In this document: in pieces, positions 37,426 to 47,258 of the stretch | Layout: each line of letters starts with the position of its first letter | Position numbering within the stretch: the stretch's first letter is position 1 | Assembly: GCF_001646785.1 (NCBI RefSeq) | Contig: NZ_LRRH01000001.1 | Location: 62,001-126,000 of the forward strand | DNA from: Rhodococcus phenolicus | GTDB taxonomy: Bacteria; Actinomycetota; Actinomycetes; Mycobacteriales; Mycobacteriaceae | Reading direction: 5' to 3' | DNA length: 64,000 bases | Position numbers and translations under genes: made by a program | Notes under the pieces: generated by a model | What the model saw: only the letters and a program-made list of their open reading frames with translations | The model's database searches: none | Told to the model about the DNA's origin: nothing

Positions 37426-37837
37426 GGTCGTCTCCTGTCGGGTGCACGGCCGCCAGGTCGTCGGGCCCGAAGGCGTCGGGCAGCAGCTCCGACATCGGCC
37501 GCGGGCCCCGGGCCGTGTCGACGAGCAGGCCAGGTCCGCCGTGCTCGATGAGGAGCTGACGGCAGCGGCCGCAGGGCATCAGAACGGCGCCGCGGGCGTC
37601 GCAGACGGCGACCGCCCGCAACCGTCCGCCACCACCGGAAATGAAGTTACCGACGAGTACACATTCGGCACAAAGTCCCACCCCATGTGAGACATTTTCC
37701 ACATTGCACCCGCTCACGATCACACCTTCCGCGGTGAGAGCAGCCGCCCCGACCGGGAATCGCGAGTAGGGCGCGTACGCATGCCCCATCGCTTCATGTG
37801 CTTTGGCGCGCAACGTTTTCCACTCGACGTCCACCAT
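37418..37837 (-). CDS. cdd: Cytidine deaminase
   Basis: A 139-residue homotetrameric-type enzyme deaminating cytidine and deoxycytidine. Zinc ligand and catalytic Glu are in C56-A-E58 (LCAECVLVG), with the second pair C89 and C92 in PCGRCRQ. AYAPYSRFPVGAA and NVENVS are the substrate-binding segments. ATG at 37837 with GGGGAA near it. The gene leads the cdd-deoA-add operon and feeds uridine to DeoA. Confidence 0.94.
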   Translation of the reverse strand: MVDVEWKTLRAKAHEAMGHAYAPYSRFPVGAAALTAEGVIVSGCNVENVSHGVGLCAECVLVGNFISGGGGRLRAVAVCDARGAVLMPCGRCRQLLIEHGGPGLLVDTARGPRPMSELLPDAFGPDDLAAVHPTGDDRA

Positions 37838-37900
37838 GGTTCCCCATCCTGTCACGGTGGCGAAGGCAACGTTCCACGGCCCCCACCGCGCCAGATCACA

Positions 37901-37919
37901 GTTGGAAAGGCAAACCTAA
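37901..37919 (+). promoter_or_regulatory. Candidate IdeR/DtxR iron box upstream of sdhC
   Basis: GTTGGAAAGGCAAACCTAA matches the IdeR/DtxR consensus (TTAGGTTAGGCTAACCTAA) at 14 of 19 positions by my count, with the right half (AACCTAA) almost perfect and the left half poor. It lies 64 bases from the cdd start and 172 bases before sdhC, in the 253-base intergenic region, so it could serve either promoter. Iron control of sdh is known in relatives, where an iron-sulphur enzyme is repressed under iron limitation. Confidence 0.4.
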
Positions 37920-38090
37920 CTTGGCTTTTGGGGCCGGTACGAATCGCGATGGAGATTAGTTCCCAGGTTTCCGATGGGTTTAGAGTCTGAACAAGTCGGT
38001 TCAGGTTCTCGTCGGGCCCGTGCTGCGGAATCCCCCACAGGCTAGAGCGGCTCGACGCGTCCACCATTGACGTTGGAGGCACAGCACTCG

Positions 38091-38498
38091 ATGAGCAGCA
38101 CGACTGAAGCCGCCCCCGCACCGGCGGGGCGCACACGGTCGCTTTACCGGGGAGACCCCGGAATGTGGTCCTGGGTTCTGCACCGGATCACAGGCGTGGC
38201 GACGTTCTTCTTCCTTTTCGTCCACGTTCTGGACACGGCACTCGTCCGGGTCAACCCCGAGACCTACGACAGTGTCATCGAAACCTACAAGACCCCGCTC
38301 GTCGGCCTGATGGAGCTGGCGCTGGTGGCGATGGTTCTGTACCACGCACTCAACGGTCTGCGCGTCATGCTCGTCGACTTCTGGTCCAAGGGACCGAAGT
38401 ACCAGCGCGTGATGCTCTGGACGATCCTCGCGATCTGGTTCGTGGTGATGATCCCCGCGGCCGGACGCATCTTCTACAACATGTTTGCGGGGCACTGA
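38091..38498 (+). CDS. sdhC: Succinate dehydrogenase cytochrome b subunit
   Basis: A 135-residue membrane subunit with three helices: around WVLHRITGVATFFFLFVHV, LVGLMELALVAMVLYHALN, and MLWTILAIWFVVMIPAAG. The His in LHRITG/FVHVLD and in LYHALNGLR are the candidate heme b ligands. It anchors SdhAB and passes electrons to quinone. A short Pro/Ala-rich N-terminus precedes helix one. First gene of sdhCDAB; ATG at 38091 was chosen with GGAGG 11 bases upstream. Confidence 0.92.
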   Translation: MSSTTEAAPAPAGRTRSLYRGDPGMWSWVLHRITGVATFFFLFVHVLDTALVRVNPETYDSVIETYKTPLVGLMELALVAMVLYHALNGLRVMLVDFWSKGPKYQRVMLWTILAIWFVVMIPAAGRIFYNMFAGH

Positions 38499-38499
38499 C

Positions 38500-38940
38500 A
38501 TGAGTGAAGCGAAGACTCTCGCCACGGCGTACGACCGCCCGGCCGGCCTCGACAACCCGCGTTCGCCGCGCCGTCAGGCCAAGAACAACTTCGAGCTCTA
38601 CGCCTGGCTGTTCATGCGTCTGTCCGGCCTCGCGCTGATCATCCTCGTGCTCGGCCACCTGTTCATCATGCTGATGCTCGACGACGGTGTGCACCGCATC
38701 AACTTCGCGTTCGTCGCCGGTCGCTGGTCCAGCCCGTTCTGGCAGGTCTGGGACCTGTCGATGCTGTGGCTCGCGCAGCTGCACGGCGGTAACGGTCTGC
38801 GCACCGTGATCGCCGACTACTCGCGCAAGGACTCGACCCGTTTCTGGCTCAACACGATCCTCGCAGTGTCGATGATCCTCATCATGGGCCTGGGCACCTA
38901 CGTGATCTTCACTTTCGACCCCAACATCGTTGCGAGCTAG
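38500..38940 (+). CDS. sdhD: Succinate dehydrogenase membrane anchor subunit
   Basis: A 146-residue partner of SdhC starting 1 base after its stop. Three helices: YAWLFMRLSGLALIILVLGHLFIML, WDLSMLWLAQLHGGNG, and TILAVSMILIMGLGTYVIF. The His of LGHLFIM is a candidate heme or quinone-site ligand. SdhC and SdhD are of similar small size, as in actinobacterial type-1 complex II. Position and length match Rv3317. Confidence 0.92.
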   Translation: MSEAKTLATAYDRPAGLDNPRSPRRQAKNNFELYAWLFMRLSGLALIILVLGHLFIMLMLDDGVHRINFAFVAGRWSSPFWQVWDLSMLWLAQLHGGNGLRTVIADYSRKDSTRFWLNTILAVSMILIMGLGTYVIFTFDPNIVAS

Positions 38941-38955
38941 GGGAGCCAACACTTC

Positions 38956-40707
38956 ATGCAGGAACATCGTTACGACGTGGTCATCGTCGGGGCCGGCGGT
39001 GCCGGTATGCGCGCGGCCATCGAGGCCGGCCCCCGGGCCCGCACCGCGGTTCTGACCAAGCTCTACCCGACCCGCAGCCACACCGGTGCCGCGCAGGGCG
39101 GCATGTGTGCCGCGCTGGCGAACGTCGAAGAAGACAACTGGGAATGGCACACCTTCGACACCGTCAAGGGCGGCGACTACCTCGCCGACCAGGACGCCGT
39201 CGAGATCATGGCCAAGGAAGCCATCGACGCGGTGCTCGACCTGGAGAAGATGGGTCTTCCCTTCAACCGCACCCCCGAAGGCAAGATCGACCAGCGCCGC
39301 TTCGGTGGTCACACCCGTGACCACGGCAAGGCCCCGGTCCGCCGTGCGTGTTACGCCGCCGACCGCACCGGTCACATGATCCTGCAGACGCTGTACCAGA
39401 ACTGCGTCAAGCACGACGTCGAGTTCTTCAACGAGTTCTACGCGCTGGACATCGCGCTGACCGAGACCGAGGACGGTCCCGTCGCCACCGGTGTCATCGC
39501 CTACGAGCTCGCCACCGGCGAGATCCACGTCTTCCACGCGAAGTCGATCGTGTTCGCCACCGGCGGTTCGGGCCGCATGTACAAGACGACGTCCAACGCC
39601 CACACCCTCACCGGTGACGGCCTGGGCATCATCTTCCGCAAGGGCCTGCCGCTCGAGGACATGGAGTTCCACCAGTTCCATCCGACGGGACTCGCTGGCC
39701 TGGGCATCCTCATCTCCGAGGCGGTCCGCGGCGAGGGCGGCATCCTCCGCAACGCCGACGGCGAGCGGTTCATGGAGCGCTACGCCCCCACCATCAAGGA
39801 CCTCGCGCCGCGCGACATCGTCGCCCGGTCGATGGTGCTCGAGGTGCTCGAGGGTCGCGGCGCCGGTCCGAACAAGGACTACGTCTACATCGACGTCACG
39901 CACCTCGGTGAGGACGTCCTCGAGGAGAAGCTCCCGGACATCACCGAGTTCGCCCGCACCTACCTCGGCGTCGACCCGGTCACCGAGCTCGTCCCGGTGT
40001 ACCCGACCTGCCACTACGTGATGGGTGGTATCCCCACCAACGTCCAGGGCGAGGTCCTGCGCAACAACGACGAGATCGTCAAGGGTCTGTACGCCGCCGG
40101 CGAGTGCGCCTGCGTGTCCGTGCACGGCGCCAACCGTCTCGGCACGAACTCGCTGCTCGACATCAACGTGTTCGGCCGGCGCGCCGGCATCGCGGCCGCC
40201 GAGTACGCGAACAGCACCGAGCACGTCGACCTGCCGGAGAACCCCGCGACCTACGTCGACGAGTGGCTCGACCGCATCCTGCATGCGGGCGGCAAGGAGC
40301 GCGTCGCCGACATCCGTCGCGACCTGCAGCAGTCGATGGACAACAACGCGTCGGTGTTCCGCACCGAGGAGACCCTCACCAAGGCCCTCGAGGACATCCA
40401 CGAGCTGAAGAAGCGCTACAAGAACATCACCGTCCACGACAAGGGCAAGCGCTACAACAGCGACCTCCTCGAGGCCGTCGAACTCGGCTTCCTCCTCGAA
40501 ATGGCGGAGGTCACCGTCGTCGGTGCGCTCAACCGGAAGGAATCGCGCGGCGGCCACGCCCGCGAGGACTACCCGAACCGCGACGATGCAAACTACATGC
40601 AGCACACCATGGCGTACAAGGTGGGCCAGGATCTGATCTCCGAAATCCGCCTGGATTACAAGCCGGTGGTCCAGACCCGGTACGAGCCGATGGAGCGGAA
40701 GTACTGA
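38956..40707 (+). CDS. sdhA: Succinate dehydrogenase flavoprotein subunit
   Basis: A 583-residue subunit that oxidises succinate to fumarate in the TCA cycle on the cytoplasmic side. The FAD fold is VIVGAGGAGMRAAIEAG. The RSHTGAAQGGMC block carries the His that attaches FAD covalently. HQFHPTGLAG and RGEGGIL hold substrate residues, and HYVMGGIPTNVQG and EYANSTEHVD the later part. Its TGA overlaps the sdhB ATG (TGATG). GGGAG precedes the start. Confidence 0.96.
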   Translation: MQEHRYDVVIVGAGGAGMRAAIEAGPRARTAVLTKLYPTRSHTGAAQGGMCAALANVEEDNWEWHTFDTVKGGDYLADQDAVEIMAKEAIDAVLDLEKMGLPFNRTPEGKIDQRRFGGHTRDHGKAPVRRACYAADRTGHMILQTLYQNCVKHDVEFFNEFYALDIALTETEDGPVATGVIAYELATGEIHVFHAKSIVFATGGSGRMYKTTSNAHTLTGDGLGIIFRKGLPLEDMEFHQFHPTGLAGLGILISEAVRGEGGILRNADGERFMERYAPTIKDLAPRDIVARSMVLEVLEGRGAGPNKDYVYIDVTHLGEDVLEEKLPDITEFARTYLGVDPVTELVPVYPTCHYVMGGIPTNVQGEVLRNNDEIVKGLYAAGECACVSVHGANRLGTNSLLDINVFGRRAGIAAAEYANSTEHVDLPENPATYVDEWLDRILHAGGKERVADIRRDLQQSMDNNASVFRTEETLTKALEDIHELKKRYKNITVHDKGKRYNSDLLEAVELGFLLEMAEVTVVGALNRKESRGGHAREDYPNRDDANYMQHTMAYKVGQDLISEIRLDYKPVVQTRYEPMERKY

Positions 40708-41483
40708 TGACAACTCTCGAGAAGAACGACGCCGTCGCCGCGGATCTGCCTCCCGTGCCCGAGGGTGCCGTCATGGTCACCCTCAAGATCGCCCGGTTCA
40801 ACCCGGAGGACGGCAAGGGACAGCACTGGGATTCGTTCCAGGTGCCGGCGCTCCCCAGCGACCGCATGCTCAACCTGCTGCTGTACGTGAAGGGCTACCT
40901 CGACGGAACCCTCACGTTCCGCCGCAGCTGCGCGCACGGCGTCTGCGGCTCCGACGCGATGCGGATCAACGGCGTCAACCGGCTGGCCTGCAAGATCCTC
41001 ATGAAGGACATGCTGCCCAAGGACGGCAAGCCGGTGACCATCACCGTCGAGCCGATCAAGGGCCTGCCCGTCGAGAAGGACCTCGTCGTCGACATGGAGC
41101 CGTTCTTCGACGCGTTCCGTGCCGTCAAACCGTTCCTCATCACGTCGGGCAACGAGCCGACCCGCGAGCGCATCCAGTCGCAGGCCGACCGGCACCGCTT
41201 CGACGACACCACCAAGTGCATCCTGTGCGCGTGCTGCACCACGTCGTGCCCGGTGTACTGGAGCGACGGGTCGTACTTCGGCCCCGCCGCGATCGTCAAC
41301 GCGCACCGGTTCATCTTCGATTCGCGTGACGAGGGTGCCGCTGAGCGTCTCGACATCCTCAACGACAAGGACGGCGTGTGGCGCTGCCGCACGACCTTCA
41401 ACTGCACCGACGCGTGCCCCCGCGGCATCCAGGTGACGAAGGCGATCCAGGAGGTCAAGCGCGCGCTGCTGTTCGCTCGCTGA
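40707..41483 (+). CDS. sdhB: Succinate dehydrogenase iron-sulphur subunit
   Basis: A 258-residue subunit with three clusters: the 2Fe-2S site at C75, C80, D83 and C95 (SCAHGVCGSDAM and LAC), the 4Fe-4S site CILCACCTTSCPVY, and the 3Fe-4S site CRTTFNCTDACPRG. It carries electrons from the flavin to the quinone. It ends the operon and is followed by a strong terminator. The start overlaps sdhA by one base (TGATG). Confidence 0.96.
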   Translation: MTTLEKNDAVAADLPPVPEGAVMVTLKIARFNPEDGKGQHWDSFQVPALPSDRMLNLLLYVKGYLDGTLTFRRSCAHGVCGSDAMRINGVNRLACKILMKDMLPKDGKPVTITVEPIKGLPVEKDLVVDMEPFFDAFRAVKPFLITSGNEPTRERIQSQADRHRFDDTTKCILCACCTTSCPVYWSDGSYFGPAAIVNAHRFIFDSRDEGAAERLDILNDKDGVWRCRTTFNCTDACPRGIQVTKAIQEVKRALLFAR

Positions 41484-41495
41484 CCCACCGCCCGA

Positions 41496-41531
41496 AAAAC
41501 GCGGGTCCGGCCACGGCCGGACCCGCGTTTT
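41496..41531 (+). terminator. Rho-independent terminator of sdhCDAB
   Basis: A perfect 17-base stem (AAAACGCGGGTCCGGCC and its complement) with a 2-base gap at the turn, 13 bases after the sdhB stop. The stem's second arm ends in TTTT, making the conventional 3' tail. Being symmetric, it would also stop readthrough from the other direction. Confidence 0.85.
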
Positions 41532-41551
41532 CGTCTCTCCGGACCTGAGGC

Positions 41552-41845
41552 GTCAGTAGCGCGCTGCCCGCGGGCGCCGCCACGCTGCCGTCGGTCGCCG
41601 ACATGATGATGCTGCATCCGCGTGCCCTGCAGCGACGCCTCGCCGAGGCGGGGAGAACCTTCGAAGTCATGGTCGACGACATCCGCCGGGAGCTGGCGAC
41701 AACCCTGCTCGCCCAGCCGGACGTGCCACTGTCCGCGGTGGCACAGCAGCTCGGCTACTCCGAGCAGAGTGCACTCACCCGGAGCTGCAGACGCTGGTTC
41801 GGCACGACCCCGCGGAAGAAGCGTCTGGAACTCGGCCCGGCCTGA
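41552..41845 (+). pseudogene. C-terminal remnant of an AraC-family regulator
   Basis: About 98 in-frame codons with a TGA immediately before 41552 and only the DNA-binding domain left: LHPRALQRRLAEAGRTFEVMVDDIRRELA, then PLSAVAQQLGYSEQSALTRS and WFGTTPRKKR. The first 200 or more residues of such regulators are missing. The first ATG (41603) would leave a truncated HTH, which is not a functional protein. I conclude a gene deleted by recombination or decay. It sits between the sdh terminator and the alcohol dehydrogenase gene, which an AraC protein of this kind may once have controlled. Confidence 0.65.
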
Positions 41846-41873
41846 CGTGCCGATCGGCGTCAGCGGCGCACGG

Positions 41874-42914
41874 TCAACCCGGCACCACCACGCCGCGTCC
41901 CAGAATCGTCCCCTCCCGCAACCGCCGGTACGCCTCGGGGGCGTCGTCGAGGGTGAACGTCTCGGTATGGATGTCGAGCCTGCCGGCGCGAGCGAGGGCG
42001 ATCACCTCCATCAGCTCGGTGCGGGACCCCCAGTACGGGGTCACGACGGAGGCGCCGAACGGAACGAGGAAGAACCCGACCTTCGCGTGGGCACCGGCGT
42101 GGATCCCGACGATCGCGATGTGCCCGTCGATCGCGACGACCTCCTGGGCCATGTCGATGGTCGACTGCGCGCCGACGAAGTCGAACACCGCGGTGGCGCC
42201 CTGTCCACCGGTCAGTTCGCGGATCGCGGCGGCCGCACTCGCGTCGGACCGGATCGCCACATCGGCGCCGACCGTGCGGGCCAGCTCGAGCCGGTCGTCG
42301 TCGAGGTCCACCGCGACGATCCGTGCCGCGCCGATCGCGCGCAGGATCTGGATGCCCACGTGCCCGAGACCGCCCACCCCCACGACGACCGCGGTGGATC
42401 CGGGTCCGAGCAGGGGCAATACCCGGTTGATCGCGTGGTAGGGAGTCAGGCCGGCATCGGTGAGCGGGGCCGCGGCGACCGGGTCGAGGTCACCGATGGG
42501 TACGAGGTGGCGGGTAGAGTCGACGATCATGTATTCGGCCATGGATCCGGGGGAACCGAGGCCCGGCGGGGTGATCCCGAGGTCGGCGGCGCGAATGCAG
42601 TAGTTCTCGCGGCCCCGGGCGCAGGCATGACAGTCGCCGCAGCCCCACGGCCCGTACACGGCGACCGCGTCGCCGACCGCAAAGCCTCCGACACCGGCAC
42701 CGAGTTCAGCGACGGTACCGACTCCCTCGTGGCCGAGTGTCAGCGGCAGCCCGTATCCGTACCCGTCCGCGGGCAGATCCATCACGAAGATGTCGGAGTG
42801 GCACAGGCCCGCGGCGGTGACCTTCAGCAGAATCTCCCCCGGCCCCGGGGACGGTTTCGGAATTTCGACAACGACCGGCTCCGCACCGATCTCGGTGTAC
42901 TGGACGGCTTTCAT
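41874..42914 (-). CDS. NAD-dependent secondary alcohol dehydrogenase, ADH-A type
   Basis: A 346-residue zinc dehydrogenase that from memory is very close to ADH-A of Rhodococcus ruber, known for oxidising and reducing secondary alcohols/ketones with NAD(H). Catalytic zinc ligands: C38 (AAGLCHSD), H62 (LGHEGVG) and a later Asp (PLTDAGL). The structural zinc site is C92, C95, C98 and C106. The Rossmann motif is GVGGLGHVGIQIL. Bracket residues at the C-terminus end in GRGVVVPG. ATG at 42914; no strong ribosome binding site. It shares a 127-base divergent gap with the next gene on the plus strand. Confidence 0.92.
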   Translation of the reverse strand: MKAVQYTEIGAEPVVVEIPKPSPGPGEILLKVTAAGLCHSDIFVMDLPADGYGYGLPLTLGHEGVGTVAELGAGVGGFAVGDAVAVYGPWGCGDCHACARGRENYCIRAADLGITPPGLGSPGSMAEYMIVDSTRHLVPIGDLDPVAAAPLTDAGLTPYHAINRVLPLLGPGSTAVVVGVGGLGHVGIQILRAIGAARIVAVDLDDDRLELARTVGADVAIRSDASAAAAIRELTGGQGATAVFDFVGAQSTIDMAQEVVAIDGHIAIVGIHAGAHAKVGFFLVPFGASVVTPYWGSRTELMEVIALARAGRLDIHTETFTLDDAPEAYRRLREGTILGRGVVVPG

Positions 42915-42975
42915 GAATCGACAGTACGACCGATCCGCCACCGCGTCAGCCGATGTCACCGAATCGATCGGATCC

Positions 42976-43007
42976 GTTCACCGAAACTCGGTCCACCGTC
43001 GGTGAAC
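42976..43007. repeat. Inverted repeat GTTCACCGA-N14-TCGGTGAAC
   Basis: Two 9-base perfect arms in the 127-base gap between the divergent alcohol dehydrogenase and putative secreted gene. A dimeric operator or a short hairpin is possible; its place just upstream of the ADH start (about 60 bases) favours an operator. Confidence 0.4.
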
Positions 43008-43041
43008 TACGGCCATCGTCGATGCGACGTACGGAGTCCCC

Positions 43042-43452
43042 GTGTCCGACAATCCGTCTCGATCGGCCCGAGCTCGCATCGTCGCCGCGGTCGCATTCCT
43101 GTTCGCCGCAGTCACGACCGCCGTGTTCCCTCCGGCGGCGACAGCCGACACTTCCCTGTGCGCGTGGCGGTTCATGTCGACTTCGGCACCGTGGACACGT
43201 TGCGCGACAACCGGATCGAACCCGACCCGGGCAGCGGCAACCGTTCACGGACGCGTCGGCGCGCGCCCTCCCCGACGCTCGACGACAGTGGCACGCGACG
43301 CTCGTCACGGGTCCGGCCGACCACGCGCGCAACGAGATTCGAGCTCTTCTGCCACGGTGATGGGCCCCTGTCATCCGACCGCGGTGTACTGCGCCGCGAC
43401 GACCTTCGCCGCCGGAGGCTACGAGGCGTGCCTGGACGAGACGGCGGGCTGA
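43042..43452 (+). pseudogene. Possible secreted protein, likely frameshifted
   Basis: A GTG-started frame of 136 codons begins with a clear signal peptide (ARIVAAVAFLFAAVTTAVF, then PPAATA) and cleavage near residue 36, and ends with GPCHPTAVYCAATTFAAGGYEACLDE. The middle reads poorly in this frame (Arg- and Ser-rich, TSTSAPWTRC), while other frames over 43150-43350 read protein-like (VAVHVDFGTVDTLRDNRIE, and DARRQWHATLVTGPADH). I infer one gene broken by at least two shifts. It could instead be a short genuine exported protein with four cysteines. Confidence 0.45.
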
Positions 43453-43462
43453 CCCCGGCCGG

Positions 43463-44497
43463 TCATTTGCGGGTGCGCCGGCGTGACCCGATCAGCGCGC
43501 CGCCGAGAAGACCGGCACCGACCAGCGCGATACTCCCCCGCACCCCCGGCCCCGGATGGACCTCCAGTCTGGGAGTGATCGTCGCCGGTTCCGGCGCCGG
43601 AACGTGCGCCCGGGCCAGGTTCTCCTTCTTCGACGCCGCCCACGCTGTGCACAACAGCAGCAGCTTCGCCGTCAGGTTGGAGAAGATGAGCAGACCGAGG
43701 ATCGGTCCGAAGGCGACACCGGCGGGCCCGTTGAGAACGATCTCGAGATAGATCGATCCGGCCTGCTTGAGCACCTCGAATCCGATCGCGCCGATCAGTC
43801 CGGCCTGCGCGGCGCTGCGGAAGGTGACCGGCTCGCGGGGTAGCCGCGCGATCACCCACGTGAACACCGCCCAGGTCGCGCACAGGGCGATGACGAGGGC
43901 GGCGATCCGCAACGCGACGCCGATCCCGACGAGGTTCTCCATGTTCAGCAGCTCGACGAGCCTCGCCATGATCGGGCCGCGGCTGAGTGCCGACAACCCG
44001 AGCGAGACGAGCATGGCGAGGCCGAGCCCCAGCAGTGCCGCGGCGTCCCGCAGTTTGGAGACCACGAAGTTGCCCTTGTCGCGCGGGTGGTCCCACATCG
44101 CGGTGAGCCCGTCGCGCAGGTTGGCCATCCAGCCGAGCCCCGCATACGACGCGGTGAGCAATCCGATCAGGCCGACGGCGCCGCGCGAGTTGATCGCCGA
44201 CGCGATCAGGTCCTGCACGGTGTCGCCGAGTTGCCCCGGGATGTTCTCGGCGATGACGTTCTGGATCTGCTCGATCGTGTCGGGCCGGCCGGCGAGCACG
44301 AAACCGGCGATCGAGAACGCCAGCATGAGGATCGGTACGAGAGCCAGCACCGTGAAGTACGTGATGCCGGCGGCGTAGTAGTCGCCCTTGTGCTCCTGAT
44401 AGCGCAGACCGGTCCGGACCGTGTGATCGAACCAGGGATGGGCGGCACGTTGCCGATCGAGGAAATTCGGCTTCTTCTCGTCGCTCGCGCCGGCCAT
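43463..44497 (-). CDS. YihY/virulence factor BrkB family membrane protein
   Basis: A 344-residue integral protein with about six helices: ITYFTVLALVPILMLAFSIAG, AVGLIGLLTASYAGLGW, AALLGLGLAMLVSLGLSAL, LRIAALVIALCATWAVFTW, the AAQAGLIGAIGFEVLK region, and ILGLLIFSNLTAKLLLLCTAW. The DKGDYYAAGITYFTVLALVP block resembles the YihY/UPF0761 signature. Charged, Pro-rich C-terminus. Role in these bacteria is not established. It lies 21 bases after trpS on the same strand (Rv3335c/Rv3336c order). Confidence 0.88.
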   Translation of the reverse strand: MAGASDEKKPNFLDRQRAAHPWFDHTVRTGLRYQEHKGDYYAAGITYFTVLALVPILMLAFSIAGFVLAGRPDTIEQIQNVIAENIPGQLGDTVQDLIASAINSRGAVGLIGLLTASYAGLGWMANLRDGLTAMWDHPRDKGNFVVSKLRDAAALLGLGLAMLVSLGLSALSRGPIMARLVELLNMENLVGIGVALRIAALVIALCATWAVFTWVIARLPREPVTFRSAAQAGLIGAIGFEVLKQAGSIYLEIVLNGPAGVAFGPILGLLIFSNLTAKLLLLCTAWAASKKENLARAHVPAPEPATITPRLEVHPGPGVRGSIALVGAGLLGGALIGSRRRTRK

Positions 44498-44518
44498 CCG
44501 TGACGCTCCTTCTGCGGT

Positions 44519-45997
<1,479 letters not shown>

Positions 45998-45998
<1 letters not shown>

Positions 45999-46453
45999 CA
46001 GCACATCCTCGTGAACGACTCGTAGTGGTCGGCGGTGTACCACGCCGATCCGTCCGCACCGGTGACGATGCGTTCGGCGTCGCGGCTGCGGCCCGGCTTC
46101 TTCGGATTGACGTCCCACTCCCGGTAGGCAGCGGGTTGCCCGTCGTCGCCGACAGCAGGCAGTTCGCCTTCGTAGTTGCCGAACCGCCGCCCGCCCTGGG
46201 TTCCCGGGGCATCGTCCGGAGGCCAGTCGCCCGCGTCGATGAGTTCGAGCGTGTCCCAGACGTGGTCCGGTATCGGCCCGGTCGGGTCGCAGGTGACGGT
46301 GTCGTCCGCGGCGGGCGATGTGCTCGCCGGAGCCGACAGCAGCGGCGCGACGGTCGTACCGGTGTCCGTGCCGGTTCCGCCACACGCCGCGACGATCATC
46401 GCGACGACCGCGGCCAGCAGCGCGAACAGGGCGGTGCGGGCGGTCCGGCTCAC
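45998..46453 (-). CDS. Secreted/lipoprotein guanyl-specific ribonuclease (barnase/RNase Sa type)
   Basis: A 151-residue exported RNase. A signal with lipobox VAAC (C24) and AFLLAAVVAMI-like hydrophobic core, then a Ser/Thr/Pro linker. The catalytic core from residue 60 matches RNase Sa: DHVWDTLELIDAGDWPP, FGNYEGELPA, YREWDV (E112), AERIVTG (R128) and DHYESF (H143), with C55 and C151 able to form the disulphide. The start GTG overlaps the xthA stop (GTGA). The predicted lipoprotein anchor differs from the freely secreted RNase Sa. The inhibitor follows directly. Function in the host is unknown: nucleic acid scavenging or bacterial competition. Confidence 0.85.
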
Positions 46454-47253
46454 GGGAATTCGACCGTCACCGGCGCGTGATCGGACCAGCGTTCGGCGTA
46501 CGTGGCGGCCCGCTCCACGCGGGCCGTGGTCACCAGTTCGGCGAGCGCCGGGGTCACCAGGTGGTAGTCGATACGCCAGCCGGCGTCGGTGTCGAAGGCC
46601 TTGCCGCGGTACGACCACCACGAGTACGGACCGGCTGTGTCGCCGTGGTGCTCACGCACGACGTCGCGCCACTGGCCGGTCGCGAGCAGATCGCCCACCC
46701 ATTCGCGTTCGTGCGGCAGGAAGCCGGACTTGCGGACGTTGCCCTTCCAGTTCTTGATGTCCCGTTCGGTGTGCGCGATGTTCCAGTCACCGCACACGAG
46801 CATGTGCCGGTCCGCCGCGACGACTTCGGCCGCGCGCTCCCCCAGGTACGCGGCGAGCGACTTCATGAATCGCTCCTTCTCGTCCTGCTTCGGGGTTTCC
46901 GCCTCGCCGGTGGGCAGGTAGAGGCTGCCGACCGTCAGGTCACCGAAGTCCGCTTCGAGGTAGCGGCCGGTGTCGGCGAAGCTCTCGTCGCCGAAGCCGA
47001 CGCGGACCGCATCCGCCGGGACGCGGGACAGGATCGCGACACCGGCACGGCCCTTCGCGGAGGATTCCGCGCCGACGACCTGCCAGCCCGCGGCGAGAGC
47101 GGGCGCGATCGCCGCGTGGAACTGCTTCTCGGTCGCACGGACCTCCTGCAGGCACACGATGTCGGCGGCCGACCCCTCGAGCCAGTGGAGCAGGCCCTTG
47201 GTGGCCGCGGCGCGCACGCCGTTGACGTTGACGGTGGTGATGATGCGAGGCAC
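46450..47253 (-). CDS. xthA: Exodeoxyribonuclease III / AP endonuclease
   Basis: A 267-residue exonuclease-phosphatase-fold enzyme that cuts DNA at abasic sites and trims 3' blocks. VNVNGVRAA supplies Asn and QEVRATEKQ the metal Glu (E37). GDWNIAHTERDIKNWKGN holds the catalytic Asp/Asn pair, GWRIDYHLVT the phosphate-side Asp, and SDHAPVTVEF the terminal His-Asp. The GTG start (47253) follows the MFS gene by 5 bases. Its stop overlaps the RNase start. Confidence 0.92.
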   Translation of the reverse strand: MPRIITTVNVNGVRAAATKGLLHWLEGSAADIVCLQEVRATEKQFHAAIAPALAAGWQVVGAESSAKGRAGVAILSRVPADAVRVGFGDESFADTGRYLEADFGDLTVGSLYLPTGEAETPKQDEKERFMKSLAAYLGERAAEVVAADRHMLVCGDWNIAHTERDIKNWKGNVRKSGFLPHEREWVGDLLATGQWRDVVREHHGDTAGPYSWWSYRGKAFDTDAGWRIDYHLVTPALAELVTTARVERAATYAERWSDHAPVTVEFP

Positions 47254-47258
47254 GGCGG

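Noticed and set aside
38365-40713. A 782-codon open frame antisense to sdhD and sdhA
   Set aside because: High-GC genomes leave long frames open opposite real genes. The sense genes are unmistakable, and the antisense protein is rich in Val, Asp and His without motifs.
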